DNA of 35,851 bases, from assembly GCA_012523785.1 (NCBI GenBank), contig JAAYTH010000031.1, forward strand, positions 1-35,851, given 5' to 3'. Source of the stretch: Bacillota bacterium (GTDB lineage: Bacteria > Bacillota > DTU030). The notes under the pieces are model-generated. The model was not told where the DNA came from. It did not search any database and worked only from the letters and a program-made list of their open reading frames with translations. Each line of letters begins with the position of its first letter. Positions within the stretch are counted from its first letter, which is position 1. Shown here piece by piece: positions 17,606-25,615 of this stretch. A program made the position numbers and the translations under genes.

Positions 17606-17632
17606 GTGGGGTAAAAACGCCCCGCTTTTTTT
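17606..17632 (+). terminator. Rho-independent terminator between ftsZ and spoIIGA
   Basis: A six-base stem GTGGGG / CCCCGC (one T-G pair) encloses an A-rich loop and is followed by seven T residues. It closes the dcw transcription unit before the sporulation sigma block. Confidence 0.8.
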
Positions 17633-17651
17633 ATTTCCCTTTATTCCCCTT

Positions 17652-17684
17652 CTGACAAATTTCTGCGGCCGGGGATATTATAAT
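17652..17684 (+). promoter_or_regulatory. Candidate Spo0A-dependent promoter of spoIIGA-sigE
   Basis: A perfect -10 TATAAT (17679-17684) and a CTGACA -35 (17652-17657) are separated by 21 bases, longer than the normal 17. The Bacillus spoIIG promoter is known for a similar over-long spacer (22 bases), compensated by Spo0A bound at the -35. Here the minus strand over the -35 reads TTTGTCAGAA, close to but not identical with the 0A box TTTGTCGAA. Position, 94 bases before the spoIIGA start and after a terminator, fits. Confidence 0.45.
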
Positions 17685-17777
17685 GGGCATACCCCGGATG
17701 TGTATTTCATAGACATAATGGGAGGAAGTAGTATTTTTATAATTTATGTTCCCGGGGAAATCTAAGGGGTGGGGAAT

Positions 17778-18629
17778 TTGCACTATGTTTATGTAGACTT
17801 GTTATTCTTAATAAATTTCATCATGAACTATATATTGCTACATCTAACGGCCACCCTGAGCCAAGTCCGATATACTCCCTGGCATTTGGGGGCCGGTTCT
17901 TTATTAGGGGGTATCTATGCCCTGTCTGTTCTTTTGTTTTCTCTCCCTTGGTTGCAGGGGCCTCTGGTGAAGATACTTGTTTCACTAGTTATGATAGTTA
18001 TCTCCCTCGGCCTGACACCGTGGTTGAATTTACTGCGGCGCCTGGCCTACTTCTATTTTTTCTCTTTCCTTATCGGGGGGGCGGCGCTCTTTTTTTTATA
18101 TTTTGTGCAAACAAGCCCGAAAAACATTTCCTGTTGGTCTCTATTTGCTGCCGTTGCCGTGGCTACGGGTCTAGGTTATCTGGTGTGGGATCATCATATT
18201 CGATATAAGTGGGGGCAGAATAATATAATGACAAGGCTGCGTTTTGATACTACTTGGGTGCAAGTGCTGGCTTTGGTGGATACAGGAAACCGATTGTGTG
18301 ATCCCTGGAGTCTAAACCCTATTATTATAATGGAGGTCAGGGCAATTATTGCAGTTCTACCTCCGGAATTACAAACAATGTATAAGCAGGGTGAGGTGGA
18401 TTTTGGGGGGATTGCCGCCTTGGCGGATACGGGGTGGGCAAGGCGCTGTCGGATAATTCCCTTTTCAAGCTTGGGACGGGAAAAGGGATTGCTTTTGGGT
18501 ATTCGCCCCGATGAGGTTCGTTTTTTTATCCAAAACCGTTGGAAACCGAGTAAACCAACATTAATTGGTGTGGCCAACCAGGACTTTCCAGGTAATTATC
18601 AGGCTTTAGTACCCCCATCTCTTTTTTAG
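17778..18629 (+). CDS. spoIIGA: SpoIIGA, pro-sigma-E processing peptidase
   Basis: Membrane-embedded aspartic protease that cleaves the pro-peptide of sigma-E in the mother cell after septation. The protein is about 283 aa. The N-terminal half has about five transmembrane segments beginning YVDLLFLINFIMNYILLHLTA, the typical SpoIIGA opening. The cytoplasmic C-terminal half carries ALVDTGNRLCDPWS with the catalytic-type aspartate at about D168 (DTGN), followed by a RIIPFSSLG block. A TTG start at 17778 with AAGGGG eight bases upstream puts the first membrane helix close to the N-terminus, as in the family; GTG 17769 is an alternative. sigE follows 69 bases later. Confidence 0.95.
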   Translation: MHYVYVDLLFLINFIMNYILLHLTATLSQVRYTPWHLGAGSLLGGIYALSVLLFSLPWLQGPLVKILVSLVMIVISLGLTPWLNLLRRLAYFYFFSFLIGGAALFFLYFVQTSPKNISCWSLFAAVAVATGLGYLVWDHHIRYKWGQNNIMTRLRFDTTWVQVLALVDTGNRLCDPWSLNPIIIMEVRAIIAVLPPELQTMYKQGEVDFGGIAALADTGWARRCRIIPFSSLGREKGLLLGIRPDEVRFFIQNRWKPSKPTLIGVANQDFPGNYQALVPPSLF

Positions 18630-18698
18630 CAATGAATATTGGAGGTGATAGCAGGGAAAAGGCTTTGAGAATAAAAAAACAGAGGAGGGAAGGGTGCT

Positions 18699-19424
18699 GT
18701 GAGGATAGGATTGCGGTTAAGGTTGTCCTGGCATCTTTTGGTGGGCCGATTGATTCAGTTTTTTGAACTGGCAGGTGCCCTTTATTATATAGGCAGCAGT
18801 GAAACATTACCTCCCCCACTGAGCAGTGCAGAGGAATATTTCTTATTGAATCGCCTGGAGCAGGGTGAGAAGGAAGTAAAAAGCACCTTGATCGAACGTA
18901 ACTTACGCCTTGTGGTTTACATAGCACGGAAATTTGATAATACCGGGATTTGTGTTGAGGATTTGGTGTCCATCGGGACCATCGGCTTAATAAAGGCCGT
19001 GAACACCTTTGACCCCGGAAAAAAAATCAAGCTGGCGACCTACGCTTCCCGCTGCATCGAAAATGAGATTTTGATGTATCTGAGGCGCAACAATAAGCTG
19101 CGATCGGAGGTGTCCTTTGATGAGCCCCTGAATATTGATTGGAATGGCAATGAATTGTTACTTTCGGACGTCCTGGGCACCGAGGGTGATATTATCTATA
19201 AAATTATCGAAGAAGAAGTGGACCGGGAGCTCCTTTACACTGCCCTGGAGAGATTAAATGGCCGGGAGAAGAAAATCATCGAACTGCGTTTTGGCCTAAA
19301 GGGTGAAAAAGAAAAAACTCAAAAGGAGGTTGCCGATGTCTTGGGTATTTCCCAATCTTATATATCCCGCCTGGAAAAGCGGATTCTCTGCCGCCTTCGC
19401 AAGGAAATAAGAAGAATGGAATAG
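18699..19424 (+). CDS. sigE: RNA polymerase sporulation sigma factor SigE
   Basis: Sigma-E directs early mother-cell transcription during sporulation. The 241-aa protein has an N-terminal pro-sequence of about 29 residues with an amphipathic helix ([15 protein letters not shown]) ending before [14 protein letters not shown], where Bacillus pro-sigma-E is cleaved. Sigma region 2 includes [16 protein letters not shown] and [14 protein letters not shown] with [19 protein letters not shown], and region 4 includes [22 protein letters not shown]. It uses a GTG start after GGAGGGAAGGG. Adjacency to SpoIIGA, its processing protease, is the conserved arrangement. Confidence 0.97.
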   Translation: MRIGLRLRLSWHLLVGRLIQFFELAGALYYIGSSETLPPPLSSAEEYFLLNRLEQGEKEVKSTLIERNLRLVVYIARKFDNTGICVEDLVSIGTIGLIKAVNTFDPGKKIKLATYASRCIENEILMYLRRNNKLRSEVSFDEPLNIDWNGNELLLSDVLGTEGDIIYKIIEEEVDRELLYTALERLNGREKKIIELRFGLKGEKEKTQKEVADVLGISQSYISRLEKRILCRLRKEIRRME

Positions 19425-19536
19425 GTAATTTTCATATGCCCTAATGGTTTTTTGCTGATTTAAAGTTTCTATTCATGTTGAATTTAAATAGCTAAAATGA
19501 CTAAAAAAGAAAATAATTGGTGATATCTTCTCTGAA

Positions 19537-19565
19537 GTATAAAAATAAGTATGTGGGCAATACTT
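19537..19565 (+). promoter_or_regulatory. Sigma-F/sigma-G-type promoter of sigG
   Basis: GTATA (19537-19541) matches the forespore -35 consensus and GGCAATACT (19556-19564) matches GG-N-N-A-N-A-N-T exactly, with 14 bases between. In Bacillus sigG is transcribed by sigma-F and then by sigma-G itself. Transcription would begin near 19572, downstream of the ATG at 19570 and upstream of the ATG at 19612. Confidence 0.75.
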
Positions 19566-19611
19566 CTTAATGACAAAAGTAATCAGCGGCAAAGGCAAAG
19601 GAGATACCTGG

Positions 19612-20385
19612 ATGCTGCTCAACAAAGTTGAAATTTGTGGTGTAAATACTGCTAAATTGCCCGTGCTCTCCAACAGCAAAATGCGGGAACTCCTTTTAGC
19701 CATGCAAAATGGAGACACCAGTGCCCGGGAGAAGTTGGTCAATGGTAATCTTCGTCTAGTTTTGAGCGTGATCCAACGTTTTAATAACCGGGGTGAATAT
19801 GTGGATGACTTGTTTCAGGTGGGCTGTATCGGGCTGATGAAGGCCATAGATAATTTTGATCTCGATCAAAATGTAAAGTTTTCCACCTATGCTGTGCCGA
19901 TGATCATAGGTGAGATCAGGCGTTACCTAAGGGATAATAACCCCATTCGGGTAAGCAGGTCACTGCGGGATATTGCCTACAAGGCATTGCAGGTACGGGA
20001 CAATTTGATCAAGAAATGTTCCCGGGAACCCAGTATCACCGAAGTTGCCCGGGAGTTGGAACTACCCCGGGAAGAAATTGTCTTTGCTTTGGATGCCATT
20101 CAGGAACCAATTTCCCTTTTTGAGCCCATTTATCACGATGGTGGTGACCCGATTTTTGTTATGGATCAGATTAGTGATGAAAACAACCAGGATGCCAACT
20201 GGTTGGAAGGGATAGCAGTTCGGGAGGCATTGCGGAAGTTAAAACAAAGGGAACGGCTTATCCTCACCCTCCGTTTTTTTGAAGGTAAAACCCAAATGGA
20301 GGTAGCTGATGAAATTGGCATTTCCCAGGCCCAGGTTTCAAGATTAGAAAAGGCAGCACTGTTACGCCTAAGGAAGCACATTTAA
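19612..20385 (+). CDS. sigG: RNA polymerase sporulation sigma factor SigG
   Basis: Sigma-G directs late forespore transcription. The 257-aa protein begins NKVEICGVNTAKLPVLSN, the conserved N-terminus of sigma-G that is also an anti-sigma contact region. It continues with region 2 (LVNGNLRLVLSVIQRF, VGCIGLMKAIDNFD, FSTYAVPMIIGEIRRYLRD), region 3 and region 4 (TQMEVADEIGISQAQVSRLEK). ATG 19612 is chosen because AAAGGAG lies eight bases upstream and the product then starts like other SigG proteins; ATG 19570 is too close to the predicted transcription start. It is separated from sigE by 187 bases that contain the forespore-type promoter. Confidence 0.97.
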   Translation: MLLNKVEICGVNTAKLPVLSNSKMRELLLAMQNGDTSAREKLVNGNLRLVLSVIQRFNNRGEYVDDLFQVGCIGLMKAIDNFDLDQNVKFSTYAVPMIIGEIRRYLRDNNPIRVSRSLRDIAYKALQVRDNLIKKCSREPSITEVARELELPREEIVFALDAIQEPISLFEPIYHDGGDPIFVMDQISDENNQDANWLEGIAVREALRKLKQRERLILTLRFFEGKTQMEVADEIGISQAQVSRLEKAALLRLRKHI

Positions 20386-20402
20386 ATTGGAGGTGAAGGT
20401 CA

Positions 20403-20648
20403 TTGCGATTTACGAAATTATTGATCGGACTGTCTTTGTTAATTACCTTGGGGATGCTGGTGCCACAACCCTTTGGTGCCGCAAAGGCCATAAAGGCCTA
20501 TAATACGGAAAACCTAGTCCAATTAAAAGCTGTTACCGCTGAAGATGATGCTGTTTTTGAGGAAAAAAATCTGCTAAAGCCCTTCCATTCTGGGCCCTAC
20601 CGCTGCGAAAATCTGAACTTGACCCTATTGGAACCACCCCCATGTTGA
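20403..20648 (+). CDS. Small secreted protein of unknown function after sigG
   Basis: An 81-aa protein that I do not recognise. A TTG start with GGAGGTGA six bases upstream lies 17 bases after sigG, so it is probably transcribed with sigG in the forespore. The N-terminus is a signal peptide: basic RFTK, hydrophobic LLIGLSLLITLGMLV, then PFGAAKA as a possible cleavage region near residue 27-30. The mature part is only about 52 residues with two cysteines, one the last residue (sequence ends LLEPPPC). No lipobox is present. The ribosome site, signal peptide and the following terminator argue that it is real. A secreted forespore or cortex-space protein is possible, but this is inference only. 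Confidence 0.65.
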   Translation: MRFTKLLIGLSLLITLGMLVPQPFGAAKAIKAYNTENLVQLKAVTAEDDAVFEEKNLLKPFHSGPYRCENLNLTLLEPPPC

Positions 20649-20671
20649 GGAGTATAAAATACAGAGTGTTT

Positions 20672-20703
20672 AAGCCCTAGGATTTTCTCCGGGGCTTTTT
20701 TCT
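20672..20703 (+). terminator. Rho-independent terminator after the sigG unit
   Basis: AAGCCC (20672-20677) pairs with GGGCTT (20692-20697), with an inner GGA/TCC extension, and is followed by a run of T residues. It ends the sigG transcript before ylmC. Confidence 0.8.
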
Positions 20704-20785
20704 TTTTAGGCTATTTTTGTGCACAGGCACTTTTTCGATTCATATATATATAGAGGGAGCACTAATGCCTTGAGGGGGTGGGAAG

Positions 20786-21043
20786 ATGGTGAGGATATCG
20801 GACTTGAAACTGCGGGAAGTGGTCAATGTTCTGGACGGGAAACGTATGGGGACCATTAATGATATTGATGTGGATGTTGAAGAAGGAAGGTTGAATGCCT
20901 TGATCGTACCGGGCACACCCCGGCTGTTTGGATTATTTGGCAAGAATGACGATTTGGTTATACCTTGGGAAAAGATAAAAAAGATTGGAGTTGATGTTAT
21001 ATTGGTAGAGGTTTATACATCAACGGAACCCAGGCATAAATAA
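20786..21043 (+). CDS. ylmC: YlmC/YmxH-family PRC-barrel protein
   Basis: An 85-aa small protein with a PRC-barrel fold, of the YlmC/YmxH sporulation-associated family. Typical features are RISDLKLREVVNVLDGKRMG at the start, the acid DIDVDVEEGRLNALIVPG stretch and DLVIPWEKIKKIGVDVILVE at the end. The molecular role is unknown; family members are linked with sporulation by expression and neighbourhood. It stands between the sigG terminator and pgeF, as in Bacillus where ylmC follows sigG. Confidence 0.85.
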   Translation: MVRISDLKLREVVNVLDGKRMGTINDIDVDVEEGRLNALIVPGTPRLFGLFGKNDDLVIPWEKIKKIGVDVILVEVYTSTEPRHK

Positions 21044-21085
21044 AAATGCCTTTGACATTCATTTAGGTTGTTTGCGGGGTTTTAA

Positions 21086-21115
21086 TTGTGTTTGCCCTGG
21101 CCTTTATACTATAAT
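21086..21115 (+). promoter_or_regulatory. Candidate sigma-A promoter before pgeF
   Basis: TTGTGT (21086-21091) and TATAAT (21110-21115) are separated by 18 bases. The start codon of pgeF is 140 bases downstream; the leader contains a run of C residues facing G runs near 21130-21160 that could form a hairpin. Confidence 0.6.
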
Positions 21116-21254
21116 ATGGGAAGGAAGGGGGACTCCCCCCGGTTCTGGTGGGGGGGTGAACAAGAGTTGCATTGTCGTATTTATTTGCAATATAGCAACT
21201 TCCCCATTGCAACATAACATAATCTGGAAGCAGATAGGCACCTGGGAGGAAGTA

Positions 21255-22076
21255 ATGAGAGGAAATTTTGAACTGATTAAATCTGGCGAATTGCAATATT
21301 TAACAATACCGGCCTTTACCGCTACGGGGTTGGTCACCCATGCTATCAGCACCCGTAAAGGGGGTGTAAGTACCGGGGATTACTCCACCCTAAATCTGGG
21401 TCTGGGGAAAAACGATGGCCGCAAAAATGTACTTGAAAATCGGCGGCGATTTTTGCAAGCACTGGATTTGGACCTGGCCTTATTAGTTGCCGGAAGGCAA
21501 AACCATGGCAGCAGGGTGGCAGTGGTGACGGAAAAGGAACGGGGTCGGGGTAATTGTTCCTATGATAAGGGCCTTCCCGGGATAGATGCTATGGTAACTG
21601 ACAGGCAAGGTGTAGTATTGAGCATTTACTTTGCCGATTGTGTTCCCCTACTTTTTCTGGATCCTCTAGGGAGGGCCATTGGTGTAGCCCATGCCGGTTG
21701 GAGGGGGACCCTGGCCGGTATTGGGCCAAAGACATTGGCCTGCATGCAAAGGGAATATGGAACCGAGGTCCCCCATTGTCTGGCCGGGATTGGTCCCTCC
21801 ATCGGGCCTTGCTGTTATGAGGTTGGCCAACAGGTATTGGGGCCTTTGCGGAGGTTCTTTCCGGACTGGCGTACATATGTTGTTCCCATTGGGGGAGGGA
21901 AATATTATCTAGATCTTTGGGAACTAAACCGCCAGCAATTGCTGGCTGCCGGAGTAAGGGAGAAAAATATTTTTATCGGCAACCTTTGCACGGCCTGCAA
22001 CGAAAAAATGTTTTTCTCTTATCGAGCCCATGGGGGCCATACTGGTAGCTTGGCAGCAGTCCTAACCTTAAAATGA
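21255..22076 (+). CDS. pgeF: PgeF/YlmD multicopper-type (laccase-domain) purine nucleoside enzyme
   Basis: Member of the YfiH/YlmD/LACC1 family, reported to have purine nucleoside phosphorylase and adenosine deaminase activity and, in Escherichia coli, to edit peptidoglycan precursors that wrongly contain L-serine. The 273-aa protein shows THAISTRKGGVS, GRQNHGSRV, YFADCVPLLFLDP, IGVAHAGWRGTLAGI, GPSIGPCCYEVG and the C-terminal CTACNEKMFFSYRAHGG. The metal-site residues (H in QNHG, C in ADCVP, H in AHAGW) are all present. ATG 21255 follows GGGAGGA; an upstream frame from 21072 has no family similarity. Position between ylmC and yggS is conserved in Firmicutes. Confidence 0.92.
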   Translation: MRGNFELIKSGELQYLTIPAFTATGLVTHAISTRKGGVSTGDYSTLNLGLGKNDGRKNVLENRRRFLQALDLDLALLVAGRQNHGSRVAVVTEKERGRGNCSYDKGLPGIDAMVTDRQGVVLSIYFADCVPLLFLDPLGRAIGVAHAGWRGTLAGIGPKTLACMQREYGTEVPHCLAGIGPSIGPCCYEVGQQVLGPLRRFFPDWRTYVVPIGGGKYYLDLWELNRQQLLAAGVREKNIFIGNLCTACNEKMFFSYRAHGGHTGSLAAVLTLK

Positions 22077-22200
22077 AATCCCGCGGGTATGCACGATAGT
22101 GCCGGTGTTTTACTAGCATTGGCAGGATTTGCAGTACTAATGTGGAAACAAATAGAACAAGGTTCATAATAAGTTCCTCCTGCGAAGGGAAGGGTTTTCC

Positions 22201-23484
22201 TTGTATGTGGGCCGCAACTCTTACCGGAAAAGGGCTAAAGGGCTGGGTCCTGGAGCCGGCCGAAATTTACTTTGGGTTTTGTCCCTTTTTTTTATCCTCT
22301 GGGCCGGGGTGGCTTGGGGAAGGGACAAGCTGCTGCAGTATAATATAGAAACTGTTATTGTGGAAGAGGGTTTTGTCGAGGGAAGATGCTGTGGAACCGG
22401 GTTGCTTTTTACAGAAGAACTGATTTTAACCTCACCCCAAGATGGTATCTTTCAGCCCCTGGTGGCAGAAGGAGAACGGGTTCCGGCTGGTATGAGCATT
22501 GCCCAAGTGGTGACCGTTCCCGACTTGGAGCAAACTGTTGCTAGTCTGGGGAAGGTCAAGGAACGATTGGAGGAATTACAGGAAGAAAATGATATTGGAA
22601 GGGCTGCCATGGAGGAGTTGGTTGCAACACAGACTGTACGGCTTTCTGATAAAATACAGGAGCTTAAGAAAAACTTGCGTGCCGGACAGGCCCTTCAAAC
22701 TCCGGCAATTGCAGAAGACCTAAAGGTTTTATTGGCAGAACGGCAAAGACTTTTGGCGGAATTGGCCCAACACCGGCATTTTTCCCAGGAGGAGAAGGAA
22801 ACCTGGCTGCAGGAACAAGAGAGGTTGGAGGGATTGCTTAGGTCTGCTACAGTTTCCATTGAAGCACCGGCAGCGGGTGTTGTGTCATTTTACCTGTTCG
22901 GAGCCGGGGAGAGATTCACTTTGGGTAAAATGCAGGAGGCTGGGGTTTCTGAATTTGTGGCCTGGGAAAAGCTTGAGACTATTCCTCAAGCTAGCAAAGC
23001 GGGTGATAGGGTAAAGGCGGGCCACCCCATCCTACGCCTAGTAGATAATTTTAACCTAAATTTAGCAGTGGTTTTGCCATCGGAAGATATACGGCTGCTG
23101 GAAAACAAAAGGACCGGCACCATAATTTTTCCGGAATTAGGACAGTGGGAAATTGATTGTCCGGTGGTTTCTTCTAATATCGAAGCTGATACAGGTGTTA
23201 TTATATACAAACTTGCTGCCTATAGGCCCGAGCTATTGAGACAGAGGAAATTATCCGTTCAAATAGTGGGGGGACGGTATCAAGGTTTGGTTATTCCCAG
23301 GAGGGCACTGATAAAACAGGAGCAAGGGGTGGGTGTCTACATCAAACAGAAACAAAGGGTAGTTTTTCAACCGCTTGAGGTGTTGGGGGGAAATGAGGAT
23401 ATGGTGGTGGTGGAGGGCATTTCCCCCTATGAGGAGGTTATCAGCAATACTGCCTGGGTCCAGGAGGGCCAAATGATTAGATGA
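22201..23484 (+). CDS. HlyD-like membrane-fusion/adaptor protein in the division cluster
   Basis: A 427-aa protein with one N-terminal transmembrane segment at about 22-40 (NLLWVLSLFFILWAGVAWG). An HlyD-like first barrel-sandwich half follows (TSPQDGIFQPLVAEGERVPAG), then a long alpha-helical hairpin at about 105-215 rich in Glu, Leu and Gln, the second sandwich half (VSIEAPAAGVVSFYLFGAG) and a beta-barrel region ending IPRRALIKQ and VQEGQMIR. This is the architecture of periplasmic adaptor subunits and of extracytoplasmic wall-associated HlyD-like proteins. No ATPase or permease partner is encoded nearby. The TTG start at 22201 follows GAAGGGAAGGG. Given its location between pgeF and yggS, a role at the septum or in wall or spore assembly is an inference; the substrate is unknown. 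Confidence 0.8.
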   Translation: MYVGRNSYRKRAKGLGPGAGRNLLWVLSLFFILWAGVAWGRDKLLQYNIETVIVEEGFVEGRCCGTGLLFTEELILTSPQDGIFQPLVAEGERVPAGMSIAQVVTVPDLEQTVASLGKVKERLEELQEENDIGRAAMEELVATQTVRLSDKIQELKKNLRAGQALQTPAIAEDLKVLLAERQRLLAELAQHRHFSQEEKETWLQEQERLEGLLRSATVSIEAPAAGVVSFYLFGAGERFTLGKMQEAGVSEFVAWEKLETIPQASKAGDRVKAGHPILRLVDNFNLNLAVVLPSEDIRLLENKRTGTIIFPELGQWEIDCPVVSSNIEADTGVIIYKLAAYRPELLRQRKLSVQIVGGRYQGLVIPRRALIKQEQGVGVYIKQKQRVVFQPLEVLGGNEDMVVVEGISPYEEVISNTAWVQEGQMIR

Positions 23485-23590
23485 TAAATAGTATCATGAA
23501 ATGCTGAAAGTGGATAATCTGTATTTCCCCCATGAAATTGCAATGTGTTAATGTTTAATCAGAACCCGGTCCGGGAAGGAGAGGAATGAA

Positions 23591-24283
23591 ATGGAGGATA
23601 TAGCGGATAATATTACCCAGGTGAGACGGAAAATTGCAACTGCCGCCGCCCGCCGGGGAGAGGAGCCAGGGAATATTACAGTGGTCGGTGTGAGTAAAAA
23701 TGTGCCTGTGAAAAGGATGAATGCTGCCATCCGGGCTGGCATTACCGATATTGGCGAAAATAGGGTCCAGGAAGCATTGAAAAAGTACTTTGATGTGGAA
23801 CCGGTCAGCTGGCATTTTATTGGTCACCTGCAGAGAAATAAAGTAAAAGATGTACTCACCCGTTTTGATTTGATCCATTCCCTTGATAGAATTTCCCTGG
23901 CAAAAGAAATACAAAAGCGGGCGGCCCGGCTGGAAATGGTTGTTCCCTGCCTGGTGCAGGTAAATGTTGCTGGTGAGGAAAGTAAATTCGGTATATCTCC
24001 CGCTGAATTGAAGGTTTTTCTGCAGCAGATAGTATCATTTCCTAATATAAAAGTCTGTGGGCTTATGACCATAGCACCTTATTGCACCGATGCGGAAAAA
24101 GTACGGCCCATATTCCGCCGGCTGCGGGAAATGTTTGAGGATGAGGACTACCCGGCCGGGGTATCGATGCAGTTTCTTTCCATGGGTATGAGTGGTGATT
24201 TTGAAGTAGCGGTGGAGGAGGGTGCCAATATGGTCCGTATTGGCACTGCAATTTTTGGCCGTCGGGCTGACAGCGATAAATAA
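23591..24283 (+). CDS. yggS: YggS-family pyridoxal phosphate homeostasis protein
   Basis: A small cytosolic PLP-binding protein (PLPBP, YlmE in Bacillus) that maintains vitamin B6 and amino acid balance and has no known enzymatic reaction. The 230-aa protein is a single alanine racemase-like barrel. It has VVGVSKNVP with the PLP lysine, IGENRVQEALKKY, WHFIGHLQRNK, IHSLDRISLA, VQVNVAGEESKFG, GLMTIAPY and the phosphate-binding SMGMSGDFEVAVEEGANMVRIG. It lies 16 bases before sepF in the conserved yggS-sepF pair. Confidence 0.95.
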   Translation: MEDIADNITQVRRKIATAAARRGEEPGNITVVGVSKNVPVKRMNAAIRAGITDIGENRVQEALKKYFDVEPVSWHFIGHLQRNKVKDVLTRFDLIHSLDRISLAKEIQKRAARLEMVVPCLVQVNVAGEESKFGISPAELKVFLQQIVSFPNIKVCGLMTIAPYCTDAEKVRPIFRRLREMFEDEDYPAGVSMQFLSMGMSGDFEVAVEEGANMVRIGTAIFGRRADSDK

Positions 24284-24298
24284 AGGGAGGGCTCTTAA

Positions 24299-24724
24299 AT
24301 GGCAGCAACTCTTATGGACCGGTTTTTACGTTTTATTGGATTTGAGGAGATCCCACTGGAGGAAGATGTATCTGTCAGGCCGGAAATGGAGTTAGTTAAA
24401 GGCAGAAAAAAAGGGAAGGTGATCAGCTTGCATAACCAGACCCGGATGCGAGTAGTGGTCGTGGAGCCTATTTCTTTTAAAGATGCGAAACGAGTTGTGG
24501 ATCACCTAAAGGAAAGGCAGCCGGTTGTCCTCAACCTGGAGGATACCGAGGAGGAATTATGCCAACGGATAATTGATTTTGTCAGTGGAGCCACCTTCGC
24601 CGCCGATGGCGGGGTTCAGAAGGTAGGCGAAGGTATATTTCTTTTTACCCCCAACAATGTCGATATTGCCACAGAGGAAGGGAAACATACCCTTGATGAT
24701 GGGCGGTTTCCGTGGGTTAAGTAA
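24299..24724 (+). CDS. sepF: SepF, FtsZ-interacting membrane tether
   Basis: SepF bundles and curves FtsZ filaments and tethers them to the membrane through an N-terminal amphipathic helix. The 141-aa protein has that helix at about 1-14 (ATLMDRFLRFIGF), an acidic-basic linker, and a SepF core starting VISLHNQTRMRVVVVEPISF. Core motifs are VVDHLKERQPVVLNLED and RIIDFVSGATFAADGGVQKVG followed by FLFTPNNVDI. Because ftsA is absent from this dcw cluster, SepF may be the main Z-ring anchor in this organism, which is inference. The start is 15 bases after yggS with GGGAGG upstream. Confidence 0.96.
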   Translation: MAATLMDRFLRFIGFEEIPLEEDVSVRPEMELVKGRKKGKVISLHNQTRMRVVVVEPISFKDAKRVVDHLKERQPVVLNLEDTEEELCQRIIDFVSGATFAADGGVQKVGEGIFLFTPNNVDIATEEGKHTLDDGRFPWVK

Positions 24725-24739
24725 ACAGGAGGGTGAAAT

Positions 24740-25555
24740 GTGATGCCAATTGGGGAAAAACGCCTCGGTTTTATCGGTGCCGGTGCCATGGGGAGTGCCC
24801 TAATGAAGGGTGTTTTAGAAAGAGGAATTTTGCCAGCGGCCCAGGTTTATGTCAGTGATCCCGATGGGGAGCGGGTGAAACTCCTAGTATCACAGTTAGG
24901 CATCAATTCGGTACAGGGCAATGAAGAACTGGTAAAAGAAGTCGATGTGGTTGTTCTGGCGGTTAAACCCCAAATTATCACCACGGTGCTGGAGGAATTA
25001 AAGGGGAAATGGTCCAGCAGTCAGTTGGTCATTTCCATCGCCGCCGGGATAACCCTAGGAAAATTGGAAGGGCTCCTAGGGGATATTCCGGTTGCCAGGG
25101 TAATGCCGAATACACCTTGCCTGGTGGGGGCCGGGGCGGCGGGTATTGCCTTGGGGGGTTTTGCGACCCCTGAGCATGGGCAGCTGGCGCAGGAAATCTT
25201 TGCTGCCGTGGGTGAAGCCTTTTTATTGCCGGAGGAACTCCTGGATGCCGTTACCGGATTGAGTGGTTCCGGGCCGGCCTATTGTTATCTATTTATTGAG
25301 GCTCTGGCCGATGCCGGTGTAAGGGAGGGGCTGCCGAGAAAGGTTGCCCAACGGCTTGCTGCCATGACCCTTAAGGGATCTGCCCAAATGGTTTTGGATA
25401 CCAATAAACATCCGGGGGAACTTAAAGACATGGTTACTTCCCCGGCCGGGACCACCATCGAGGCGGTGTCTTTCCTGGAGGATAGGGCCTTTAGAGGTAC
25501 TGTTATGGCCGCCGTTAGAAATGCCGCCCGCAGGTCACGGGAAATGGGGGAATAA
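24740..25555 (+). CDS. proC: Pyrroline-5-carboxylate reductase ProC
   Basis: NAD(P)H-dependent last step of proline biosynthesis. The 271-aa protein has the Rossmann motif GFIGAGAMGSALMKG at the N-terminus, VVLAVKPQ, SIAAGITLGKLE, RVMPNTPCLVGAGA, and the C-terminal substrate-binding block LSGSGPAYCYLFIEALADAGV with TLKGSAQMV and SPAGTTIEAV. It lies between sepF and divIVA, where several Firmicutes have a ylmG gene; none is present here. GTG 24740 is seven bases after AGGAGG; ATG 24743 is the adjacent alternative. Confidence 0.96.
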   Translation: MMPIGEKRLGFIGAGAMGSALMKGVLERGILPAAQVYVSDPDGERVKLLVSQLGINSVQGNEELVKEVDVVVLAVKPQIITTVLEELKGKWSSSQLVISIAAGITLGKLEGLLGDIPVARVMPNTPCLVGAGAAGIALGGFATPEHGQLAQEIFAAVGEAFLLPEELLDAVTGLSGSGPAYCYLFIEALADAGVREGLPRKVAQRLAAMTLKGSAQMVLDTNKHPGELKDMVTSPAGTTIEAVSFLEDRAFRGTVMAAVRNAARRSREMGE

Positions 25556-25615
25556 AGGGAGTTGTTATGGGGAAATTGCTATGGGGGGTCAGGATTCTCA
25601 CAGGGGGTGAATGCC

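Noticed and set aside
19570-19611. ATG 19570 as start of sigG
   Set aside because: The forespore-type promoter would start transcription at or after it, and the SigG family begins at the 19612 position.
21072-21254. Extended N-terminus of PgeF
   Set aside because: The frame crosses the promoter candidate and does not resemble the family; GGGAGGA directs translation to 21255.
22142-22348. 68-codon frame before the HlyD-like gene
   Set aside because: It overlaps the HlyD-like coding sequence in another frame; the signal anchor and homology are in the 22201 frame.
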